Shown piece by piece: positions 1 to 8,205 of a DNA stretch of 23,955 nucleotides; positions within the stretch are counted from its first letter, which is position 1; each line of letters opens with the position of its first letter. Position numbers and translations under genes: made by a program. The notes under the pieces were generated by a model that was given only the letters and a program-made list of their open reading frames with translations, did not search any database and was not told the DNA's origin. This DNA comes from CAZXCQ01 sp964639275 (GTDB lineage Bacteria; Desulfobacterota; DSM-4660; Desulfatiglandales; Desulfatiglandaceae), in assembly GCA_964639275.1 (NCBI GenBank), contig CAZXCQ010000070.1, positions 1 to 23,955 on the forward strand, written 5' to 3'.

Positions 1-164
1 ACAATGATTCCAGACACTTACAAGGTCAGAAGGCAATTTTGCGGAATACGGGATACATACCAGAATATGATTGATGAATGGCCTGTGAAAGGATAAAAAC
101 AACCCATAAGCGATGCGGTTCTGTTACGAGAGATAACCGGAAGTCAGCAGTGAAAAATGACAAA

Positions 165-1136
165 ATGAGATATGAAGTGCCCGTAGGCGGTTTGAGTCGC
201 GCCGCTGCCAGCATACTCCAGCGCCAGCGGGCAGTTGTGGGCTGGGTGCATTCTTGCTATGGTCGTGTGATAAATATTCGCACCCCTACTGGACGTCTCC
301 TGACCCTGCAGGGTAGGGGGCGGTTAAAAGGACCGCTGGCCATCTCCATTTGTGGAGATATGGAAAGACTGGTGTCGCTCGCATCTACTGGTGCGCTGGT
401 TATTCGGGATTTCCCCGGTACTGTGGCAACGCCAGCGGCCTTGAAACTCGTCCTGGATGACGCCATGGTGTGGGAGGGTGGGATAAGTCCGGTACCCTCA
501 GTCACCGGGGCCGAGATTTACACAATTGCTGACAGGCTTGAGACGTGGATGGTCGAGGCCGTCTCCGGCCGGGGGTTGGCTGTGCTGCTCCCGGTGCTTT
601 CGGGCGGAGGTAATGACCTTTCGCCCTTGGACCGCAAGGTACTGGATGCCTTCAGTCCCTTTTTTCTGGGCGATCGGCTGTCAACCGAGTCGCTGTTTGA
701 GGGAGCCTGTCGGGTTTTGGGCGTTGGGGGAGGACTCACCCCATCGGGTGATGACCTCCTGGTAGGGTTAATGGCGGCGCTCCATGTAACCGGACAGGTT
801 GACATGCTCCTGCCGACCCCGATTCGTTATCGGTTTCTTGAAAAGGTCAAGACCGAGACTTCTGATCTAAGCGGAGAGTTTCTCCGCTGTGCCCTGGAAG
901 GGGATTTTGCCGAATCTATAGGGCTCCTGGTCCGTTCTTTGTTTGGGCAAAGGCCTGAGGCGTGGTCTCTCCATGCCGCCTCGCTGGCAACGATGGGTCA
1001 CAGCTCCGGGATTGACGCCATGGTCGGGATAGTCCTTGGGTGTCGTCTGATGGCCCGTTTTATGGGACACACGGATGCGCAGCGCTTTGTGGGAAACGGC
1101 TTTCGCCTGCCTATTGAGATGTTACGCCAAGGGTAA
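165..1136 (+). CDS. allH: DUF2877 protein, oxamate carbamoyltransferase subunit AllH-like
   Basis: This protein of about 323 residues belongs to the DUF2877 family (E. coli YlbF/AllH), one of three subunits needed for oxamate carbamoyltransferase, which makes oxamate and carbamoyl phosphate from oxalurate and phosphate. The family hallmark GGGLTPSGDD lies near residues 187-196, and a second conserved block, MGHSSGIDAMVG, is near the C-terminus; both match what I recall of E. coli YlbF. No signal peptide or membrane segment is visible, so it should be cytosolic. The frame is open upstream to an ATG at 78, but the ATG at 165 gives the N-terminal length expected for the family; a GTG at 150 is an alternative. 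No strong ribosome binding site distinguishes them. The stop lies 4 bases before the FdrA start, so the genes are almost certainly co-transcribed. The real substrate could be another ureido acid. Confidence 0.85.
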   Translation: MRYEVPVGGLSRAAASILQRQRAVVGWVHSCYGRVINIRTPTGRLLTLQGRGRLKGPLAISICGDMERLVSLASTGALVIRDFPGTVATPAALKLVLDDAMVWEGGISPVPSVTGAEIYTIADRLETWMVEAVSGRGLAVLLPVLSGGGNDLSPLDRKVLDAFSPFFLGDRLSTESLFEGACRVLGVGGGLTPSGDDLLVGLMAALHVTGQVDMLLPTPIRYRFLEKVKTETSDLSGEFLRCALEGDFAESIGLLVRSLFGQRPEAWSLHAASLATMGHSSGIDAMVGIVLGCRLMARFMGHTDAQRFVGNGFRLPIEMLRQG

Positions 1137-1140
1137 CAAA

Positions 1141-2979
1141 ATGCTTGAATTTGACGGATTATCGAGAAGGTTGACGAGGGTTGATCACAAGCGATGTCTG
1201 GTTCTTCCCAGCACCTATCGTGATTCTGTGGTGCTGATGAGGCTGTCAACCATTCTGGAAAGGATTCCCGGCGTGCACAAGGCGGCCGTCATGATGGGGA
1301 CGTCTCAGAATAAAGGCCTCCTGCGAGAGGCAGGGCTGATTACCCCAGAGGCCGAGCACGCGGGCGCAAACGACCTGCTGATCTGCGTGCAGGCCGCTTC
1401 CCCCGGCCATGCCGAACAGGCAGCGGCGCAGGCCAAAGAGCATCTATCACACCTCCAGGTCGCCCAAGACGATGCCACCGGGGGGAGGGCACCCCGCACC
1501 CTCGAGACCGCCTTGGAGCGGATGCCGGAGGCCAATCTTGCCTGCATATCGGTCCCCGGCCAGTATGCCCGCCGCGAGGCACGCAAGGCCTTGCAAAATG
1601 GGCTTCACGTCTTCCTCTTTAGTGACCATGTGGATCTGTCAGCAGAAGAGGAGCTAAAGCAACTGGCCACGAAACAGGGGTTGCTGTTGATGGGACCCGA
1701 ATGTGGAACGGCAATAATCAGCGGGGCGCCGCTGGGTTTTGCCAACCAGGTGCCCCGGGGACCGGTGGGGCTGGTCTCTGCCTCTGGGACAGGACTCCAA
1801 CAGGTGGCCTGTCTGTTGGCGCAACAGGGGATCGGGGTATCGCAGGCTATCGGCGTTGGGGGGCGCGATTTACACAGACGGATACAGGGGCACAGCATGC
1901 GAGCGGCCCTTTGGACACTCGCGGGTGACAAAGATACCCGGTTGATTATACTCATCTCAAAGACACCGGATGCCCAGGTCGCGGATCGTCTGGCCGGGGA
2001 AGCAGCCCGGGTGGGTAAGCCCTGTGTACTGGCATTTCTGGGAGGCGAATACCCGGCCAGGCCCTTTGATAATCTTTATCGTGTGGCTACCCTTGAACAT
2101 GCCGCGCTGGTCGCGGGTGCGCTGGCGCGCGATGAACGTGTACCGCCTAATCCCCGCGATGATCTGCCAAACCTGGTCGCGTCTGTGGAGGCGGTCTCTG
2201 CCAGAATGCAGCCGGGGCAGCGAACTATCCGGGGCCTTTACTGTGGCGGTACCCTGGCATATGAGGCCCTGTGGCTCTTGCGCCGATCGCTGGGGGAGGT
2301 GGTGTCAAATCTGGATGGCACGGTAAGTACCTCCGGCGGTGCTTGCCACGTTGTCCTGGACCTGGGGGCCGAGGAGTTCACCAGCGGCCGGCCTCATCCG
2401 ATGATAGACCCGGAACTGCGACGTTACCAGCTCCTGGACATTGCCCGCCGGGTTGAACTTGCCGTGGTTTTGTGCGATGTGATACTGGGCTGGGGCGTGC
2501 ACCCGGATCCTGCCTCCGCGTTGGCGGCGGCCTGGAAAGAGGCCAAAGGGCTTGCGCAAGCCAAAGGGCGGAGTATCCTATGTATTGCGAGTGTCTGCGG
2601 CACAAAGGATGATCCTCAGGGTTATGATCGGCAGTGTCGGATCCTGGAGGGTGAGGGAATTGTCGTCACGCAAAGCAACGCACAGGCCGTTCGGATGGCT
2701 GAGGCCCTGGTCGGGGTCCGTACGGAGGCGGGAAGGAAGGGGTCTGCTCCGGAGAGTATGCGGCACAAACTGATCACTCGTACAAATGAAGATACAATGC
2801 TGGAGATCCCCACGCATTTCCCTGCCTTATTGTCAACTGGCCCTCGGGTGATCAATTTGGGCTTAGAGCTGTTTGCTATTCAGCTAAAGGCGTGTGGCGC
2901 GCCGGTTATACACGTGGACTGGCGTCCCCCTGCCGGTGGCGACACACGTCTTGCCAGTCTGCTCGAAGGTCTGACATAA
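1141..2979 (+). CDS. fdrA: FdrA/AllF, acyl-CoA synthetase-like subunit of oxamate carbamoyltransferase
   Basis: FdrA resembles the alpha subunit of succinyl-CoA synthetase (nucleotide-binding fold plus ligase domain) and is required with AllG and AllH for carbamoyl transfer from oxalurate to phosphate in E. coli. The predicted protein has 612 residues, somewhat longer than E. coli FdrA (about 555). Recognisable blocks are AAVMMGTSQNKGLL near residue 50, the glycine-rich GLVSASGTGLQQV followed by AIGVGGRDL near 208-240, and FTSGRPHPMIDPELR near 412. The frame extends upstream to 1075, but that would overlap AllH by 62 bases and adds an unconserved leader, so the ATG at 1141 is preferred. It lies 4 bases after the AllH stop and 19 bases before AllG. 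Despite the old name, nothing here resembles a fumarate reductase. The family call is secure; the exact substrate is inferred from it. Confidence 0.88.
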   Translation: MLEFDGLSRRLTRVDHKRCLVLPSTYRDSVVLMRLSTILERIPGVHKAAVMMGTSQNKGLLREAGLITPEAEHAGANDLLICVQAASPGHAEQAAAQAKEHLSHLQVAQDDATGGRAPRTLETALERMPEANLACISVPGQYARREARKALQNGLHVFLFSDHVDLSAEEELKQLATKQGLLLMGPECGTAIISGAPLGFANQVPRGPVGLVSASGTGLQQVACLLAQQGIGVSQAIGVGGRDLHRRIQGHSMRAALWTLAGDKDTRLIILISKTPDAQVADRLAGEAARVGKPCVLAFLGGEYPARPFDNLYRVATLEHAALVAGALARDERVPPNPRDDLPNLVASVEAVSARMQPGQRTIRGLYCGGTLAYEALWLLRRSLGEVVSNLDGTVSTSGGACHVVLDLGAEEFTSGRPHPMIDPELRRYQLLDIARRVELAVVLCDVILGWGVHPDPASALAAAWKEAKGLAQAKGRSILCIASVCGTKDDPQGYDRQCRILEGEGIVVTQSNAQAVRMAEALVGVRTEAGRKGSAPESMRHKLITRTNEDTMLEIPTHFPALLSTGPRVINLGLELFAIQLKACGAPVIHVDWRPPAGGDTRLASLLEGLT

Positions 2980-2998
2980 CCGGAATTAAGGAGCCACC

Positions 2999-4261
2999 AT
3001 GTCGCCACCGAAAAGTCTTTCCATTGATACTGCGAATGAAGAGGCGCTGGAACGGATATTTGCCGCACGCCCCTTTTTGATTGCCGTGCACCCCGCTCGC
3101 GAGGTATTGCCGGAATTGAGCGATTACACCGTGTTGCATGCGGGGCCGCCACTGGGCTGGGATGCCATGTGTGGTCCCCTGCGCGGCGCTATCCTGGGTG
3201 TGCTGCAATATGAGGGCTGGGCCGCAAACGAAACCGGTGCGGAATCACTTGTCGGTGCCGGCAAGATAGCATTTCTGCCCTGTCATAGCGCCAGCGCTGT
3301 GGGTCCGATGACCGGGCTTATCACCGCGAGCATGCCGCTCATGGTGGTGGAAAACAGGGAATATGGCAACCGCGCATACACAACGCTAAACGAGGGTCTG
3401 GGGAAGGTGCTGCGTTTTGGGGCCAACGACGAGAGCGTGTTAAAGAAACTCCGTTGGCTGGAGCAGGTGGTCGGCCCGGCCCTCCACAGGGCCTTGCAAA
3501 GGGCCGGTGGGCTGGATCTTCGGGTGATCATGGCTCAAGCACTTCTTATGGGCGACGAGATGCACCAACGCAACGTGGCCGCTACCTCGCTGTTTGTAAG
3601 GGCCCTGATGCCGCACCTGGTTCGGGTCATAAACGGATCGGAACATATCGGGGAGATTACCGATTACCTCGCGAAAAACGACCAGTTCTTTCTCAATGTG
3701 GCCATGGCCGCCGCCAAGGCCACCATGGACCCGGCTATGGCCATTGGTGGTTGCACCCTTGTCACAGCAATGGCACGAAACGGGACCGATTTCGGTGTGC
3801 GGATCAGTGCCCTTGGAGAACGCTGGTTCACGGCCCCGGTTCAAATGCCGAGGGGTCTCTATTTTCCAGGATTCAGTGCGGACGATGCCAACCCAGACCT
3901 AGGTGATTCGGCCATCATTGAGACCCTGGGTCTTGGCGCCTTTGCCATGGCCGCATCGCCTGCGGTAGCGAATTTTGTGGGTGTGGGCGGGCTGTCGCAG
4001 GCCTGTCGATATAGCGAGGAGATGCTGGAAATTACGGTTGGCCGCAGTCCGCATTTCCTGATTCAGACAATGGGCGCTATGGGGGTTCCAACGGGCATCG
4101 ATGTGCGTCGTGTTGTGGAGACGGGAATTGTGCCGTGGATCAATACCGGCATTGCCCATCGTCAGGCGGGTGTTGGTCAGATAGGGGCTGGCGTCGTAAA
4201 GGCGCCGATGGAGTGTTTTGTAAAGGCCCTTGAGGCTTTCGCCGCCGCATGGAATCGTTGA
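2999..4261 (+). CDS. allG: DUF1116 protein, oxamate carbamoyltransferase subunit AllG (YlbE-like)
   Basis: This 420-residue protein is almost the same length as E. coli YlbE/AllG (about 419) and shows the DUF1116 conserved blocks throughout: LLHAGPP-like (here VLHAGPPLGW, residues 45-55), VGPMTGLITASMP near 100, GNRAYTTLNEGLGKVLRFGA near 120, MGDEMHQRNVAA near 183, GERWFTAPV near 273, and the C-terminal RRVVETGIVPWINTGIAHRQAG. It should be the third cytosolic subunit of the carbamoyltransferase. An AAGGAG ribosome binding site precedes the ATG at a normal distance. It is the last of three tandem genes, followed by a strong hairpin at 4336-4368. The gene order here is allH-fdrA-allG rather than the fdrA-ylbE-ylbF order of E. 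coli, and no carbamate kinase follows. Confidence 0.9.
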   Translation: MSPPKSLSIDTANEEALERIFAARPFLIAVHPAREVLPELSDYTVLHAGPPLGWDAMCGPLRGAILGVLQYEGWAANETGAESLVGAGKIAFLPCHSASAVGPMTGLITASMPLMVVENREYGNRAYTTLNEGLGKVLRFGANDESVLKKLRWLEQVVGPALHRALQRAGGLDLRVIMAQALLMGDEMHQRNVAATSLFVRALMPHLVRVINGSEHIGEITDYLAKNDQFFLNVAMAAAKATMDPAMAIGGCTLVTAMARNGTDFGVRISALGERWFTAPVQMPRGLYFPGFSADDANPDLGDSAIIETLGLGAFAMAASPAVANFVGVGGLSQACRYSEEMLEITVGRSPHFLIQTMGAMGVPTGIDVRRVVETGIVPWINTGIAHRQAGVGQIGAGVVKAPMECFVKALEAFAAAWNR

Positions 4262-4335
4262 GCCCCATAACCAACAAGGTGTTTGACTTGGGTCGAAGCC
4301 AAAAAAAAAGAACTTTAGTTTTTTGAAACCCGGGC

Positions 4336-4368
4336 AATGGGGATTCCGTTCAAAACGGAACCCCCATT
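4336..4368 (+). terminator. Strong hairpin downstream of the allHFG genes
   Basis: Two 7-bp stems (AATGGGG with CCCCATT, and TTCCGTT with AACGGAA) stack on each other across one A/C mismatch, closing a CAA loop. It lies 75 bases after the AllG stop and about 100 bases before the next start. An A-run and a T-run (A9 near 4301, TTTTTT around 4319-4324) precede it, but no U-run follows, so it may be a transcript-stabilising or processing hairpin rather than a classical intrinsic terminator. Confidence 0.6.
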
Positions 4369-4468
4369 CCCCTGTCTAAGTTCCAATTTTGAAGAAAGCT
4401 AAATTGATACAAAAGATAAATGACCGATCAGGGGTGCGTTCTGTAAATGCACCGGAGGAGGGGACACG

Positions 4469-5185
4469 ATGACATATACTGACCCCAAGGGACTTTTGGC
4501 CTTCTGGGCCAATATTGATTCGGATTATCAACTGGAATACCTCAAGTGGCATAATTGTGAGCACATGGCTGAACGCGTTTCCATCCCCGGATTCCATGTG
4601 GGACATCGGTACAGGGCGCTGAGGGGCGAACGTGATTTTTTTATGGTATACGAAACCGACAACTCAGGCGTGATGAATAGTGAGCCATACCTCAATCGCC
4701 AAAACAATCCGACCCCCTGGACCCGCGAGTCGATCGGCCATTTTTGTGATTCACTGCGGGTCATCTACAGCATGGTCATCTCCGCAGGGAAACGGCCCGC
4801 CATTGATGCACCTTACTTGCTCCTCGTGCGAAGCAACCCACCGGATGAGCCACGGGGCGCCGATCGGGTCATAAAGTGGCACAGGGAGGAGCATTTGCCC
4901 CGTTTGTGTGCGATAAAAGGGGTCCTGAGGGGCCGTCTCTATCGGGCCGACAAGGCGGTTTCGAATGTTGCAACGGAAGAACGAAAGGTTCACGGTGCAT
5001 CAACCGGTGATCAGGAGTTCCTGGCCATGTATGAAATGCTATCCCCCAACCTCCCTGATTCCGATGAGTGGCATGAGGCCGCGCGGGGAACCGAGCGGAG
5101 TGAACAAATGATCAGTGCCTTACAGGATATATCTTTTGAACGCTACTGGCTGGACTTTTCCATGTGGGCGCCGGGCCGGCGATAA
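4469..5185 (+). CDS. Duplicated ferredoxin-like (dimeric alpha-beta barrel, EthD-like) protein
   Basis: This 238-residue protein has two similar halves, each looking like a ferredoxin-type alpha-beta unit of the dimeric alpha-beta barrel superfamily (EthD/muconolactone isomerase/monooxygenase-like). The clearest evidence is the repeated KWH-x2-EH motif at residues 26-32 and 136-142, spaced exactly 110 residues apart, each followed by a hydrophobic stretch and a RxYRA motif (47-50 and 157-160). Such proteins usually act on small hydrophobic or carbonyl compounds or tautomerise intermediates; I cannot assign a reaction. No signal peptide or membrane segment is seen. The GGAGGAGGGG ribosome binding site at 4454-4463 is strong and supports the ATG at 4469. 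It follows allG in the same direction, separated by a hairpin, and converges with the PLP enzyme 40 bases downstream. Confidence 0.7.
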   Translation: MTYTDPKGLLAFWANIDSDYQLEYLKWHNCEHMAERVSIPGFHVGHRYRALRGERDFFMVYETDNSGVMNSEPYLNRQNNPTPWTRESIGHFCDSLRVIYSMVISAGKRPAIDAPYLLLVRSNPPDEPRGADRVIKWHREEHLPRLCAIKGVLRGRLYRADKAVSNVATEERKVHGASTGDQEFLAMYEMLSPNLPDSDEWHEAARGTERSEQMISALQDISFERYWLDFSMWAPGRR

Positions 5186-5225
5186 GGTTGAAAATCTGTG
5201 ATGGAATGGGTTGAAAAGGGGCATC

Positions 5226-6695
5226 TTATGTGGCAGAGAGCCCTGTGCTTTCGTTAAATAGCTCTATCAATTCGTCTATCTCTCCCACCTGCCTGTGGAT
5301 ACGATTCCAGTATTCCGGGTAATCATACCACTGCGCGTTTAGCTCATTTAGATCCTTTCCCTGTTGTTCTATCCAGGTAAAATATTTGAGGTTGTGGATC
5401 TGTTTGCTGTCGTAATAGGTAAGCTCCCGAATGTTGGCTGTAGACTCCCCTATGACATAGCGAAAATAATCCCTCTCAGCCTGGGTTTCCGTATAAGGCC
5501 CGGAGGCCTCGCGCATTTCCCTCAAACGGCTTTTGTAGAGATCCATCGAATCGGTCCATACGGTGAGTACGATATCTCGATTTGAAAGTTCATAGTATTT
5601 TGCAAATTTGATCGAACAGAGCAGATTCCCGATGCTCGATATCCCGAGAAGGGGGAGACTTCCGATGGTTTCCTCATCCACTCCTTGTCTAATGAGATAA
5701 TCTTGACCTGCCGGTTCGTTAAAGAGCCTGATGAGCTTCATACAGGACTCATCGTCCACAGCAATGACCATGTCGGTGTTTCTGACGTTATGGATCCACG
5801 GGACATGCCTGTCGCCAATCCCTTCGATGCGATGCCCCCCATAACCGCACCAGAGAAGGGTAGGGCATTGAAGTGCTTCGCCGGCAGCTATTTTACTCTG
5901 CGGAAAGATCTCCTTCAGGTAATCCCCTGCGCCCAGTGTTCCTGCCGAACCGGTCTGAGAAATAAAACCCGCGAAACGATCCCCATCTGAGATCACGTTC
6001 TTGAGAACCTCTTCCATGGCATGGCCTGTGACCTCGTAGTGCCATAGGTGGTTTCCGAATTCCTCAAACTGATTGAAAATAGAGATGTCTTCCCGTGTCT
6101 TTGTCAGTTCCCAGCATTTGTCAAATATCTCCTTGACATTACTTTCACCTCCGGGAGTCTCGATGACTTCTCCGGCAACATTTGATAACCACTCAAACCG
6201 TTCCTGGCTCATCTCCTCCGGAAGGATGGCGATCGATTCACAGCCAAGGAGCATGGCATCATATGCACCGCCTCTGCAAAAATTCCCGGTGGAAGGCCAG
6301 ACCGCCTTTTGGCAAGTCGGATCAAATTGCCCGGTGACCAGCCGGGGGACCAGACAGCCAAATGTCGCGCCCACCTTGTGGGCCCCGGTGGGGAACCACT
6401 TGCCAACCAGGGCGATGATCCTGGCGCTGACCCCGGAGAGTTCCGATGGGATTTCCATAGAGTTTGGATTGCCGAATCCACCACCGAAATCGATGGGTTT
6501 ATTCTTCCAGGTAATTCTAAAGAGATTGCAAGGATTGAGATCCCAGAGGCCCACTTCGGTTAAGGCCCTTTTCATAGCCTCAGGGATGAGGTTTGGATCT
6601 CTCTGTTGCCGGAATGTGGGAATGAGGATATTCCTTTCCTTTGCGCGCGCGACGGCCCTTTCCAGTTGTTTTTCATTGATGGTCAGATCGATCAT
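5226..6695 (-). CDS. Fold-type-II PLP-dependent enzyme (cysteine synthase / tryptophan synthase beta-like)
   Basis: This 489-residue protein is a pyridoxal-phosphate enzyme of the cysteine synthase/threonine dehydratase/tryptophan synthase beta superfamily. The likely Schiff-base lysine is K107 in FPTGAHKVGA; the substrate-binding loop STGNFCRGGAY is at 135-145, a glycine-rich phosphate-binding stretch SQTGSAGTLGAG at 247-257, and a GGHRIEGIGDRHVPW block at 286-300 recalls the IEGIG motif of cysteine synthases. It is longer than ordinary cysteine synthases (about 310-330), with extra N-terminal (about 60 residues) and C-terminal (about 90 residues) parts. Members of this superfamily form aminoacrylate intermediates and carry out beta-elimination, beta-replacement or deamination. 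It is the last gene of the minus-strand array. By context it may deaminate or cleave an amino acid released by the pathway, such as a diaminopropionate-like compound, but it does not resemble E. coli YgeX closely. Substrate unknown. Confidence 0.82.
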   Translation of the reverse strand: MIDLTINEKQLERAVARAKERNILIPTFRQQRDPNLIPEAMKRALTEVGLWDLNPCNLFRITWKNKPIDFGGGFGNPNSMEIPSELSGVSARIIALVGKWFPTGAHKVGATFGCLVPRLVTGQFDPTCQKAVWPSTGNFCRGGAYDAMLLGCESIAILPEEMSQERFEWLSNVAGEVIETPGGESNVKEIFDKCWELTKTREDISIFNQFEEFGNHLWHYEVTGHAMEEVLKNVISDGDRFAGFISQTGSAGTLGAGDYLKEIFPQSKIAAGEALQCPTLLWCGYGGHRIEGIGDRHVPWIHNVRNTDMVIAVDDESCMKLIRLFNEPAGQDYLIRQGVDEETIGSLPLLGISSIGNLLCSIKFAKYYELSNRDIVLTVWTDSMDLYKSRLREMREASGPYTETQAERDYFRYVIGESTANIRELTYYDSKQIHNLKYFTWIEQQGKDLNELNAQWYDYPEYWNRIHRQVGEIDELIELFNESTGLSAT

Positions 6696-6746
6696 CTTGC
6701 ACCTTCTTCAGGTAACTTCTCAAGAACCCGGGGATAAATCGATTGT

Positions 6747-6787
6747 GGTGTGGCATGTGGAAGAAAAAAAGACCCCCATGCCACACC
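6747..6787 (-). other. Intercistronic hairpin upstream of the PLP enzyme
   Basis: An 11-bp perfect inverted repeat (GGTGTGGCATG at 6747-6757, CATGCCACACC at 6777-6787) encloses a 19-base loop. On the minus strand the loop carries a run of seven T. It sits between the second PreA-like reductase and the PLP enzyme, 194 bases apart. With the T-run inside the loop it is not a standard terminator; it may be an mRNA processing or stability element or a partial attenuator. Confidence 0.5.
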
Positions 6788-6889
6788 TTTCCCCCTGTTT
6801 TTTGAGATGTTACTTCTTCAGGAATTCTTACGCAAAGTCGCAAAGCCTGCAAAGAAACCCGAATCCATAATAAGAGACGAATAACTGCC

Positions 6890-8062
6890 CTATTGGATGA
6901 GCTCCAAGGCGCCGGCCGGGCACATTTCCACGCACAACCCGCAACCATCGCAGTTTTTCGGCCTGAGCGCCAGCCTGGGGTTGAATTCAATCGCACCGTA
7001 GAAACACGAATTCCCGCAAACCTCGCATCCTCCCTTTGTCAGGTTGATACACCTCTCTGGGTCAACCCGCACCGTCATGGGTGGCCTTTTTGCCAGTTCT
7101 TCGATGGGTACGATATGCGGCAAGGCCCTACCTCTTATACTGTCAAGGGATTCCAAGCCTTCTCGTCCCAGGTAATCAGAGAGTCCCTTGAGAATTTCAT
7201 GGAAGTACTCATACCCGTGCCACATGATGCTGGTACAGATCTGAACGGTTGTTGCCCCGATCATCATGTACTCGACCACATCCTCCCATGTGCTGATACC
7301 ACCGACCGCTGAAATGGGGATCTTTACGGATCTGGCAACCTCTGATACGTGCCACTGGGTAATGGGTTTTATGGCGGGCCCCGTATATCCGCCATAGGCG
7401 CACAGTCTGGGCATGCCGGTGGCAATGTCAACCCCTGCAAAGGACCGGATGGAATTGGCGATCGTCAGAAAGTCGGCGCCTGCCCTTTCGCAGGCCCGGG
7501 CGATGGGAACCATATTGTGTGTTGTGGGGGTTAATTTGATCCCCACAGGAAGGGAAACGCTCCTCTTGACGGTCTGAACCTGCCGGAAGCACGTGTCTGG
7601 ATCGTTACCCATCTGAAAACCCACCTTATCCTCGCATGCAGGCATGGGGCAGGAGACATTGATTTCAAACATAACCACTTTTCCGGTATCTTCGATAATC
7701 CTGGCCTTTTGCGCCGTATCTCGAGGGTCCGGGTGGGCTACGACACTTGCAATGATCGCGCTTTTGCCCTCATAGGCCTTTTCCAGCTCTCGCCCAAGCC
7801 AATCCTCCAGGGTCATGGTGGTATAGAGTTCGATATTTACCATCCCAATGCGTCTTTTTCCGCTATGGATGAGTTTCATCCGGCCTGTTCGGGGGTGCTT
7901 TCCCCATCGGATGGGCGGGGCAAAACTCTTGGGGATTACGGCCCCGGCCCCGGCCCTCCAGGCCCGGTTAGATCTCTCGCCGTCCCAGCCGGGGGTGGCT
8001 GAAGCGAGTATAAGCGGATTTCGAAATTTGACACCGGCAAAAGTCACTTCCAGATTGCCCAT
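6890..8062 (-). CDS. PreA-like dihydropyrimidine dehydrogenase / DHODH-family Fe-S flavoprotein (paralogue 1)
   Basis: This 390-residue protein has a dihydroorotate dehydrogenase-like FMN barrel (about 1-310) followed by a two-cluster ferredoxin domain (about 330-390), the architecture of PreA, the catalytic subunit of NAD-dependent dihydropyrimidine dehydrogenase. The active-site motif NVSCP (N135, C138) matches NLSCP of dihydropyrimidine dehydrogenases, and AxGGYTGPAIKPI near 222-233 matches the FMN-phosphate region. The second 4Fe-4S motif is canonical (C371, C374, C377, C381). The first is unusual, C338-x7-C346-x2-C349-x3-C353. No PreT (NADH-binding) partner is present, so the electron carrier is unknown. 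The gene follows livF by 143 bases with a GAGGAG ribosome binding site. It probably reduces or oxidises a C=C or C-N bond in a pyrimidine-like ring; the exact substrate cannot be read from the sequence. Confidence 0.85.
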   Translation of the reverse strand: MGNLEVTFAGVKFRNPLILASATPGWDGERSNRAWRAGAGAVIPKSFAPPIRWGKHPRTGRMKLIHSGKRRIGMVNIELYTTMTLEDWLGRELEKAYEGKSAIIASVVAHPDPRDTAQKARIIEDTGKVVMFEINVSCPMPACEDKVGFQMGNDPDTCFRQVQTVKRSVSLPVGIKLTPTTHNMVPIARACERAGADFLTIANSIRSFAGVDIATGMPRLCAYGGYTGPAIKPITQWHVSEVARSVKIPISAVGGISTWEDVVEYMMIGATTVQICTSIMWHGYEYFHEILKGLSDYLGREGLESLDSIRGRALPHIVPIEELAKRPPMTVRVDPERCINLTKGGCEVCGNSCFYGAIEFNPRLALRPKNCDGCGLCVEMCPAGALELIQ

Positions 8063-8205
8063 TCGTACTCCTCATCTTTTTGATACTGCCTTGATGGCTT
8101 TGATGAATTATCGGCTGGCGGCCTCGGAAAGGAATAGGTGAAGTGGCTAGACAGATCTTGGTGAACAAGAAGATAGTTGCTTCCCTGGATGCCCCTCGAT
8201 ATGTG

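Noticed and set aside
1141..2979. FdrA as a fumarate reductase subunit, as the old name suggests
   Set aside because: The sequence has succinyl-CoA synthetase-like and FdrA-specific blocks, with no flavin or fumarate-binding motifs.
6073..6870. 265-codon open frame opposite the PLP enzyme
   Set aside because: Antisense shadow; the minus strand carries all PLP-enzyme motifs across the same bases.
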